DNA of 11,353 nt, taken from the NCBI GenBank assembly GCA_964423175.1, contig CAYRDM010000017.1, positions 1 to 11,353 of the forward strand, written 5' to 3'. Source of the stretch: JBGQJN01 sp964423175 (GTDB taxonomy: Bacteria; Patescibacteriota; Minisyncoccia; 2-02-FULL-40-12; IGHO2-01-FULL-4-A). Position 1 is the first letter of the stretch. Each line of letters starts with the position of its first letter. The position numbers and the translations under genes were made by a program. This document shows, in pieces, positions 6,086-11,353 of this stretch. The notes beneath the pieces were generated by a model. It worked only from the letters and a program-made list of their open reading frames with translations. It did no database searches and was not told where the DNA came from.

Positions 6086-6114
6086 TTGACATTTTGTTTT
6101 TTAACCTGTATATT
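6086..6114 (+). promoter_or_regulatory. Predicted promoter of the cis-prenyltransferase gene
   Basis: TTGACA (6086-6091), 17-base spacer, TATATT (6109-6114). A start near 6121 leaves a leader of about 38 bases, which contains a weak AGG eight bases before the ATG. Confidence 0.7.
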
Positions 6115-6158
6115 ATTTCTTAAATTGTCTTAGACCTTTTAAATGTTAGGTATTTCTG

Positions 6159-6863
6159 ATGACTTACTTGCCTAGGCACGTTGCGATAATTCCTGATGGA
6201 AACAGACGTTGGGCCAAAGAGCATGGGTTAGCCTCATGGGAGGGTCATGCCAAAGGAGCAAAAAGGTTTGTAGACATCACTAATTCTATTTTTGAGTGGA
6301 ATATTCCCTTTTTTACCTTTTGGGCGGCTTCGGAAGATAATTTAAGGAAAAGGAAGAAAGCCGAAGTTAGCTTTTTGGTAAAATTACTTCGTGCACAATT
6401 AAGAAAGGGTTTAAAGCCATTTGATAGAAGGGATATAAAATTGCGTGTTTTGGGCCGTGGTGCTGATATCCTTGATGATGGGAAGTTGGGCGCTGAAATA
6501 AAAAGATTCGAGGAGCTGTCTCCCAAAAATGCTCTTTGCAATTTAACGATTGCTTTTGGCTACGACGGTGTGACTGAACTTTTGCAAGCGGTGAACAGGC
6601 TTAACGAATACAATCTTCCTCCATATGAGAGAGAAGAATTGGAATCACATTTGTGGAGCAAAGATTTACCCCCGGTTGATTTAGTAATAAGAACGGGTGA
6701 ACTGGATACTGGCTGGGCGCATAACAGTTCGGGATTCATGATGCTTCATACTGCTAACTCTGAACTTTATTTTCCAAAAATGTGTTGGCCAGATTTTTCA
6801 GCAAAACAATTAGAGATTGCTCTAGAAGGTTATTCCAAAAGACGCCGTCTCCTGGGCGCATAA
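6159..6863 (+). CDS. uppS: Polyprenyl (undecaprenyl) diphosphate synthase, cis-prenyltransferase
   Basis: The enzyme adds isopentenyl diphosphate units in cis to farnesyl diphosphate, making the lipid carrier for peptidoglycan and glycan synthesis at the membrane. The 234-residue protein has the catalytic Asp13 in AIIPDGNRRWAK, His30 in GHAKGAKR (17 residues after the Asp, as in E. coli Asp26/His43), FWAASEDNLRKRK in place of the usual YAFSTENWKR, FGYDGVTEL for the usual YGGRxEI, and SELYFPKMCWPDF near the C-terminus with the Mg-binding Glu202. The pyrophosphate loop is unusual. After IRTGE (Arg178) there are about five extra residues and the normal RxSNF is replaced by AHNSSGF, so the second Arg (E. 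coli Arg200) is missing. Chain length therefore cannot be assumed to be C55. It is a single-gene unit with its own promoter and terminator. Confidence 0.88.
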   Translation: MTYLPRHVAIIPDGNRRWAKEHGLASWEGHAKGAKRFVDITNSIFEWNIPFFTFWAASEDNLRKRKKAEVSFLVKLLRAQLRKGLKPFDRRDIKLRVLGRGADILDDGKLGAEIKRFEELSPKNALCNLTIAFGYDGVTELLQAVNRLNEYNLPPYEREELESHLWSKDLPPVDLVIRTGELDTGWAHNSSGFMMLHTANSELYFPKMCWPDFSAKQLEIALEGYSKRRRLLGA

Positions 6864-6890
6864 CTGCCATTGTGGCAGTTTTTATTTTAT
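6862..6890 (+). terminator. Rho-independent terminator after uppS
   Basis: AACTGCCA (6862-6869) pairs with TGGCAGTT (6873-6880) around a TTG loop, followed by TTTATTTTATT. The TAA stop of uppS overlaps the stem, and the stem core is identical to that at 4914-4931. Confidence 0.9.
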
Positions 6891-6901
6891 TAATATGGGT
6901 T

Positions 6902-6907
6902 TATAAT
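6902..6907 (+). promoter_or_regulatory. -10 box directly before the DoxX start codon
   Basis: A consensus TATAAT ends eight bases before ATG 6916, so transcription should begin at or within a few bases of the A of the ATG. The -35 region overlaps the terminator T tract and is poor. No ribosome site is present. Confidence 0.5.
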
Positions 6908-6915
6908 AAATTTAT

Positions 6916-7275
6916 ATGACAAACATTTTAACTTCTTACAGCGGGTGGGGCACGATATTACTTCGATCGGCGATAGGTCTTATTTTTGTTGTTCATGGTT
7001 GGCCAAAAATGAAGGATCCGGCCAATATGGCAAGCGTTTACGGGGGTTCAAAATTAGCTGGTTGGTTGCATGGGGCTATAGAGGTTTTCGGAGGAATATT
7101 TTTGCTATTTTCTTTTCAAGTCGGACTTGTGTCCATTTTGTTTTCCGTCATAATGCTAGGCGCAATTTATTTTAAATTGTTTAAATGGAAAACCCCGTTT
7201 TTTGCACATGATAAAACTGGTTGGGAATTTGACTTAATAATTCTTGCAGGACTGCTGGTCCTCTTGTTTGGCTAG
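6916..7275 (+). CDS. DoxX family membrane protein
   Basis: The 119-residue protein has four predicted membrane segments. These are roughly 12-30 (LLRSAIGLIFVVHGW), 45-66 (LAGWLHGAIEVFGGIFLLF), 68-88 and 104-118. Conserved DoxX features are R-x-x-x-G-x-x-F-x-x-HG-x-x-K in the first helix and the glycine-rich EVFGG in the second. DoxX proteins lie in the cytoplasmic membrane. Some act in thiosulfate oxidation or with thiol/redox partners, but most have no known role, so I give no gene-specific function. The DUF167 gene follows after eight bases, which implies co-transcription. The -10 box adjoining the ATG suggests a leaderless message. Confidence 0.88.
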   Translation: MTNILTSYSGWGTILLRSAIGLIFVVHGWPKMKDPANMASVYGGSKLAGWLHGAIEVFGGIFLLFSFQVGLVSILFSVIMLGAIYFKLFKWKTPFFAHDKTGWEFDLIILAGLLVLLFG

Positions 7276-7283
7276 TTTGTACA

Positions 7284-7502
7284 ATGAAGATCTACATAAA
7301 AGTTAAGCCCCGTTCAAAAATAGAAAAAGTAGAAAAAATAAGCGAGCAGCACTATGTTTTCTGGGTTAAAGAACCTCCTGTTGAAGGAAGGGCAAATGAC
7401 GCCTTAATATCCTTGGCCGCCAAGTATTTTAGAGTAAACAAGATGATGGTCAGAATAGTTTCTGGCCAATCTTCCAGATATAAGCTAATTGAAATTGGTT
7501 GA
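7284..7502 (+). CDS. DUF167 (YggU family) protein
   Basis: This is a small cytoplasmic protein of 72 residues. It matches the DUF167/YggU family from end to end. It opens with IKVKPRSK (where many members have V-x-P-G-A/S). Next come EPPVEGRANDALISLAAKYF and V-R-I-V-S-G-x-x-S-R-x-K, the family's two most conserved segments. The fold is a single alpha/beta domain; no biochemical role is established that I can state with certainty. It begins eight bases after the DoxX stop with no ribosome site, so translation probably depends on coupling. Confidence 0.9.
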   Translation: MKIYIKVKPRSKIEKVEKISEQHYVFWVKEPPVEGRANDALISLAAKYFRVNKMMVRIVSGQSSRYKLIEIG

Positions 7503-7516
7503 CTTTAAGAGTCCTC

Positions 7517-7545
7517 TTGAAAGGCTAGTTTTATAGGCGTATTCT
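7517..7545 (+). promoter_or_regulatory. Possible promoter of the VWA protein gene
   Basis: TTGAAA (7517-7522), 17-base spacer, TATTCT (7540-7545). The -10 match is 4 of 6. No terminator separates this from the DUF167 gene, so read-through is also possible. Confidence 0.4.
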
Positions 7546-7584
7546 TGTCTTAGACTACAGTTCCTTGCAAAAAGGTAATTTGCT

Positions 7585-8562
7585 ATGTTTTGGAAAAGGC
7601 AGATCGTCTTGTTTAATTTTGCTTGTTTAATTTTTTATCCAGTGAATTCTCTTGAAGATGTTAGAAGCAATGTTTTTTTAGAGATTCAACAAAAGCCCGA
7701 GGCTCCAAGACAGAGAGAAAGGCCCATAAGCGTGGAGAGCTCTCTTGTCGCTGTTAGTATTTCGGTTACAGATCCAATGAACCGATTGATAACCGGTTTA
7801 GAAAAAGAAAATTTTCAAATTTTTGAAGATGGAGTTGAGCAGAAGATATTGAATTTTTCTGGTGAGGATACACCAGTTGCGATAGGGATTGTTTTGGACA
7901 ATAGCGGGAGCATGGGCGAAAAATTGGGTAAATCTCGTGAAGCAGTGACCCAGTTTTTAAAAACCGCCAATCCTGAAGATCAATTTTTTTTAGTGCGTTT
8001 TGATGATCAGCCTTGGCTGCCCGTCACTTACACCAAAGATTATAGGGAAATACAAAGCAGTCTTTTGTCTACAACTTCACATGGACGAACCGCTTTGTTA
8101 GACGCGGTTTATATGGCTGTAAATTATTCAAGACAAGTCAAAGACATGAGAAAGGCTTTGCTTGTTATATCAGATGGTGGCGATAATCACAGCCGCTATA
8201 CAGAAAATGAAGTTAAGGCTTTTGTTAAGGAATCCGATGTTCAGATTTATGCAATCGGCATATTCGAACCAATTGGTTCTAGGGGCAGAACTCCTGAAGA
8301 ATTAGCCGGGCCATCTTTAATGACAAATATCGCAGAATCTACTGGCGGGCGACAGTTTATAGTGGAAAATCTTTCTGACTTGCCCGATATAGCCCAAAAG
8401 GTAAGTTTAGAACTTCGCAACCAGTATGTTTTGCACTATAGACCCATTAATGGCGCCAAAGACGGAAGATACCGAAAGATAAAAGTGAAAATGAATTTAC
8501 CCAAAGGGCTGCCACCTCTTAAGGCAAATTACCGACCTGGTTATTATGCTCCTCAGCAGTAA
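7585..8562 (+). CDS. Secreted von Willebrand A domain protein of the acidobacterial VWFA-related type
   Basis: This 325-residue protein has an N-terminal signal or anchor segment (hydrophobic about 6-20). A short charged region is followed by a beta-rich segment, VAVSISVTDPMNRLITGLEKENFQIFEDGVEQKI, which carries the hallmark of the 'VWFA-related Acidobacterial domain' family (TIGR03436-like), and then by the VWA domain. A complete metal-ion-dependent adhesion site is present: DNSGSM at 105-110, Thr169 in RTALLDA, and Asp197 in ISDGGDN. The C-terminal part includes AIGIFEPIGSRGRTPEELAGP and ELRNQYVLHYRP, and ends in RPGYYAP. An intact MIDAS suggests metal-dependent protein binding outside the membrane. 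An AAAGG ribosome site lies nine bases upstream. The strong resemblance to Acidobacteria proteins is unusual beside the CPR-like neighbours and suggests transfer. Confidence 0.9.
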   Translation: MFWKRQIVLFNFACLIFYPVNSLEDVRSNVFLEIQQKPEAPRQRERPISVESSLVAVSISVTDPMNRLITGLEKENFQIFEDGVEQKILNFSGEDTPVAIGIVLDNSGSMGEKLGKSREAVTQFLKTANPEDQFFLVRFDDQPWLPVTYTKDYREIQSSLLSTTSHGRTALLDAVYMAVNYSRQVKDMRKALLVISDGGDNHSRYTENEVKAFVKESDVQIYAIGIFEPIGSRGRTPEELAGPSLMTNIAESTGGRQFIVENLSDLPDIAQKVSLELRNQYVLHYRPINGAKDGRYRKIKVKMNLPKGLPPLKANYRPGYYAPQQ

Positions 8563-8573
8563 CTGGTTATTGA

Positions 8574-8602
8574 TTTACAATATTTTTACTTCATGTTATT
8601 AT
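8574..8602 (+). promoter_or_regulatory. Strong extended -10 promoter ahead of typA
   Basis: TTTACA (8574-8579), 17-base spacer, TATTAT (8597-8602) with TG at 8594-8595 forming an extended -10. The start would be near 8609, just before a GC-rich hairpin. Confidence 0.65.
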
Positions 8603-8614
8603 TAGTAAAGATTA

Positions 8615-8641
8615 AAAGGCCCCGTTAGTCGGGGCTTTTAT
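8615..8641 (+). terminator. GC-rich hairpin in the typA leader: terminator or attenuator
   Basis: AAAGGCCCCG (8615-8624) pairs with CGGGGCTTTT (8630-8639), with one G-T wobble and a TTAGT loop, followed by TATAA. It looks like a terminator for the VWA gene. However, it lies downstream of the only good typA promoter, so it would also be transcribed as the first structure of the typA leader. Confidence 0.65.
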
Positions 8642-8661
8642 AACCCGAAGCAGAATTTTAC

Positions 8662-10503
8662 ATGGATCAAAAACAAATAAGGAATATTGCCATAATAGCT
8701 CACGTTGACCACGGTAAAACAACCTTGGTTGATTTTTTGCTGAAACAATCAGGAACTTTCCATGCAAAAGCAGATGAGTTGGGTCAGGATTTGATAATGG
8801 ATTCTAACGATCTTGAACGAGAAAGAGGTATAACAATCTTGGCTAAAAATACAGCGATAATATACAAAGGCGTAAAAATAAACATAGTGGATACTCCGGG
8901 CCATGCTGATTTCGGTGGCGAAGTTGAACGAACCTTGAACATGGCTGATGGAGCTGTTTTGTTGGTTGATGCTCAAGAGGGTCCAATGCCTCAAACAAAA
9001 TTTGTTTTGAAGAAGGCTTTAGAGATGGGGCTCAGGGTAATTGTTGTTATAAACAAGATAGACAAAAACGGTGCCGATATAAATGGCACAGTTAATGAAA
9101 CCACGGATTTGTTTTTGCATTTGGCTCACGAAGATACTCATCTCGAATTTCCAATAGTTTATGCCATTGGCCGTGAAGGTAAGGCATGGGACCATATTCC
9201 ATCTGAAGCTGAAAAAAACGGACCCGCAACCTTGGAAACTTTGTTCCAAAAAATTATCGAATTTATTCCGGCGCCAACAGGAGATAACAACGGCCCTTTC
9301 CAAATGTTGATTGCCGCGCTAGATAAAGACGCCTATTTCGGCAGGTATTCTATAGGAAGAGTTGTTAGGGGTATAGCCAAACCGGGAACGAATGTTGCCA
9401 TAGTTAATCCTGGAGAAAAACCAATACTTAGTAGAATAGAAAAGGTCTTTGTCTACAACGGATTGAAAAGAGTTGAGGTGCCAAGCGCCGAGGCCGGCGA
9501 TATTGTGGCTTTAACTGGCATTAAAGAGGCGAACATGAGTGCAACTGTTGCTGATCCCGATCATCCGGAGCCGCTTCCTTTGATACGCGTTGAAGAGCCG
9601 ACTCTAAGAGTAACAATCGGTCCGAATACTTCTCCTTTTATGGGAAAAGAAGGAAAATTTGTTACTTCCCGCCAGATCGGAGAGCGTTTGGAAAAAGAAT
9701 TAGAAACAAATGTGGGTTTTAGATTGGAATCAATCGGCGGTAGTGAGTTTATATTGTCTGGTAGAGGCGAGCTGCATTTGTCCGTATTTTTTGAAACTTT
9801 ACGCAGAGAAGGTTTTGAATTTCAAGTTTCTCGTCCAGAAGTAATTTTTAAAAAAGTTGATGGAATTGAAATGGAGCCGATGGAAGAAATAACAATTGAT
9901 GTTCCGGATGAATATGTCGGTGCTGTAATTTCTGAGATAGGCAAAAGAAGAGCGGAACTTATAAATCTTTTTAATCACACAAACGGTATAACCAGAGCCG
10001 TATACAAACTAAGCACCAGGGGATTCCTAGGTCTTAGAAGCGTTTTAATGACGCAAACCAGGGGAACTGTAATCATAAATAGTATCTCACTAGGGTATGA
10101 ACCCATTGGTCAAAGTCTTGGCAGGGAAAGAAATGGTGTTTTGATCGCAAGCGAAACCGGCCAGGCCGTTGCTTTCGGTTTGGAAACCGCACAGGGCAGA
10201 GGAACATCATTTGTAGGTCCCGGAACTCAAGTTTATGAAGGTATGATAATCGGCTTAAACAGCCGTAAAGAGGACATTTGTATAAATGTTTGCAAGGGTA
10301 AGGAACTTTCTAATATGCGTTCAAAGGGATCGGATGAGAAGATAATACTCGCACCGCCAGTGACGCTTTCCCTAGAGCAGGCTTTGGATTTTATTGAAGA
10401 TGAAGAATTGCTTGAACTCACTCCTCAAAACATACGTTTGAGAAAGAGATATCTCACAGAAAATGAACGTATAAAAGTTCGTCGTTCTAAACCTCAGAAT
10501 TAG
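8662..10503 (+). CDS. typA: Translational GTPase TypA/BipA
   Basis: TypA is a ribosome-binding GTPase related to EF-G and LepA, involved in ribosome assembly and stress or cold responses. The 613 residues match the usual length (E. coli about 607). GTPase motifs: AHVDHGKTT (13-21, P loop), RERGITI (switch I), DTPGHADF (77-84, switch II) and NKID (131-134). The EF-Tu-like beta barrel (about 200-290) includes GRYSIGRVVRG. The later domains contain SGRGELHLS, RREGFEFQVSRPEVI and the TypA-specific C-terminal region with KGKELSNMRSKGSDE and APPVTLSLEQALDFIEDEELLELTP. No ribosome site is visible before the ATG; the leader holds the hairpin at 8615-8641. No terminator follows, and the next gene's promoter begins two bases after the stop codon. 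Confidence 0.97.
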   Translation: MDQKQIRNIAIIAHVDHGKTTLVDFLLKQSGTFHAKADELGQDLIMDSNDLERERGITILAKNTAIIYKGVKINIVDTPGHADFGGEVERTLNMADGAVLLVDAQEGPMPQTKFVLKKALEMGLRVIVVINKIDKNGADINGTVNETTDLFLHLAHEDTHLEFPIVYAIGREGKAWDHIPSEAEKNGPATLETLFQKIIEFIPAPTGDNNGPFQMLIAALDKDAYFGRYSIGRVVRGIAKPGTNVAIVNPGEKPILSRIEKVFVYNGLKRVEVPSAEAGDIVALTGIKEANMSATVADPDHPEPLPLIRVEEPTLRVTIGPNTSPFMGKEGKFVTSRQIGERLEKELETNVGFRLESIGGSEFILSGRGELHLSVFFETLRREGFEFQVSRPEVIFKKVDGIEMEPMEEITIDVPDEYVGAVISEIGKRRAELINLFNHTNGITRAVYKLSTRGFLGLRSVLMTQTRGTVIINSISLGYEPIGQSLGRERNGVLIASETGQAVAFGLETAQGRGTSFVGPGTQVYEGMIIGLNSRKEDICINVCKGKELSNMRSKGSDEKIILAPPVTLSLEQALDFIEDEELLELTPQNIRLRKRYLTENERIKVRRSKPQN

Positions 10504-10504
10504 T

Positions 10505-10533
10505 TTGACCTCACTCATTTTTTCTGTTAAAGT
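10505..10533 (+). promoter_or_regulatory. Predicted promoter of ribonucleotide reductase
   Basis: TTGACC (10505-10510), 17-base spacer, TAAAGT (10528-10533) with an extended TG at 10525-10526. It gives a leader of about 36 bases ending in an AAGGAG ribosome site. I see no cobalamin riboswitch; the leader is far too short to hold one. Confidence 0.55.
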
Positions 10534-10575
10534 CTTTTTACGTTTTTTGTTCATTTACAAATAAGGAGATTATAG

Positions 10576-11353
10576 ATGACTGCCGATACAACTAGGGGTT
10601 TTCTTTGGGAGAGATTGTTCGGTCTCCGTGATCCCTATGATCTAATTACTTGGGACATGAGAGATGCCAGAATAACTAAGGGGAATAAAGAAGTTGTTTT
10701 TGAGCAAAAAGGTGTCGAAGTCCCTAATTTTTGGAGCCAGACCGCCACTGATATTGTTGCCTCTAAATATTTTAGAGGACGCCTCGGGAGTCCCGAAAGA
10801 GAATTTAGCGCTCGACAAATGGTTGATCGAGTTGTTAATGCCATTTCTGCTTGGGGTTTAAAAGACGGCTATTTCGCAAATCAAGAAAGTGCAGAGAATT
10901 TCAGGCAGGATCTCAAATTTTTGTTGATCAACCAGTTTGCTGCTTTTAACAGCCCAGTCTGGTTTAATGTTGGGGTTTATGACAAACCTCAATGCTCTGC
11001 ATGTTTTATTCTTTCAGTTGAAGATAATATGGAGTCCATATTGGAATGGTGTCGTGAAGAGGGTTGGATTTTTAAACTTGGTTCCGGTTCTGGAACTAAC
11101 TTGTCCAAACTCAGATCTTCAAAAGAGTCTTTGTCCCGTGGAGGCAAATCTTCCGGTCCCGTATCTTTTATGAAGGCCGCTGACGGTGTTGCCAACAGTA
11201 TTCGTTCGGGCGGAACTACCAGAAGAGCCGCCAAGATGGTTGTGTTAAACGCCGACCATCCCGATGTCAAAGATTTTATTTATTGCAAACAGATAATTGA
11301 AGAGATGACTCGGGCCTTGCAGGCTGCTGGTCACCGTACTTCTATCGAAGGTG
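10576..11353 (+). CDS. nrdJ: Adenosylcobalamin-dependent ribonucleotide reductase (class II), 3'-truncated
   Basis: The enzyme reduces ribonucleotides to deoxyribonucleotides using a cobalamin-generated thiyl radical. The frame is open from ATG 10576 to the right edge (259 residues seen; full members are several times longer). AAGGAG lies nine bases upstream. Family features in order: YDLITWDMRDARI, VEVPNFWSQTATDIVASKYFRG (43-68 region), REFSARQMVDRVV, the block at 120-147 with FNSPVWFNVG and PQCSACFILS (Cys140, Cys143), FKLGSGSGTNLS (166-177), and SSGPVSFMKAADG with SGGTTRRAAKMVVLNADHPD (192-230). These match the B12-dependent class II enzymes rather than class Ia NrdA or class III NrdD. The radical Cys and C-terminal redox Cys pair are outside the window. 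It needs external or salvaged cobalamin; no B12 gene is in view. Confidence 0.93.
   Translation, partial: MTADTTRGFLWERLFGLRDPYDLITWDMRDARITKGNKEVVFEQKGVEVPNFWSQTATDIVASKYFRGRLGSPEREFSARQMVDRVVNAISAWGLKDGYFANQESAENFRQDLKFLLINQFAAFNSPVWFNVGVYDKPQCSACFILSVEDNMESILEWCREEGWIFKLGSGSGTNLSKLRSSKESLSRGGKSSGPVSFMKAADGVANSIRSGGTTRRAAKMVVLNADHPDVKDFIYCKQIIEEMTRALQAAGHRTSIEG

Noticed and set aside
10505..10575. Cobalamin riboswitch before the B12-dependent reductase
   Set aside because: Only about 70 bases separate the genes and most of that is promoter; no B12-box-like structure is visible.
10937..11270. Short open frames on both strands within the right end
   Set aside because: They are shadows of the ribonucleotide reductase frame, which is open from 10576 to the edge and matches the family throughout.

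Overview
The window looks like a piece of a small, streamlined bacterial genome, most likely a Candidate Phyla Radiation (Patescibacteria, perhaps Parcubacteria) metagenome scaffold. Four things point that way. Unrelated housekeeping genes sit in short units, each with its own promoter and terminator. The base composition is moderately AT-rich. There is a secreted protein with a (Thr-Pro)n linker. A run of exactly 100 N is typical of scaffolding. The lineage is an inference; no rRNA or other marker gene is present.

Layout, left to right. (1) The 3' part of a Maf-type nucleotide pyrophosphatase gene (+) enters from the left edge and meets a convergent, bidirectional hairpin terminator. (2) A two-gene minus-strand operon encodes a lipoprotein of unknown function and a 299-residue protein of unknown function. 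Its promoter faces the promoter of a RidA-family gene (+), and a perfect 12-bp inverted repeat covers both -35 boxes. (3) All later genes are on the plus strand: D-alanine--D-alanine ligase; a nucleoside 2-deoxyribosyltransferase/DNPH1-like protein; a secreted protein broken by the N gap in an 18-bp Thr-Pro repeat; a cis-prenyltransferase (undecaprenyl diphosphate synthase type); a DoxX membrane protein; a DUF167 (YggU) protein; a secreted von Willebrand A protein of the acidobacterial type; the ribosome-associated GTPase TypA/BipA; and the N-terminal 259 residues of an adenosylcobalamin-dependent (class II) ribonucleotide reductase that runs off the right edge.

Functionally, Ddl and the cis-prenyltransferase supply two inputs for peptidoglycan synthesis (the D-Ala-D-Ala dipeptide and the lipid carrier). 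Maf, RidA and the deoxyribosyltransferase-like protein resemble nucleotide or metabolite 'house-cleaning' enzymes. TypA and the reductase serve translation and dNTP supply. I see no defence locus, CRISPR array, integrase, transposase, tRNA or rRNA.

The least explained parts are the lipoprotein operon with its palindromic divergent promoter, the acidobacterial-looking VWA protein, the altered pyrophosphate-binding loop of the prenyltransferase, and several genes whose -10 box lies so close to the ATG that the mRNA would be leaderless.
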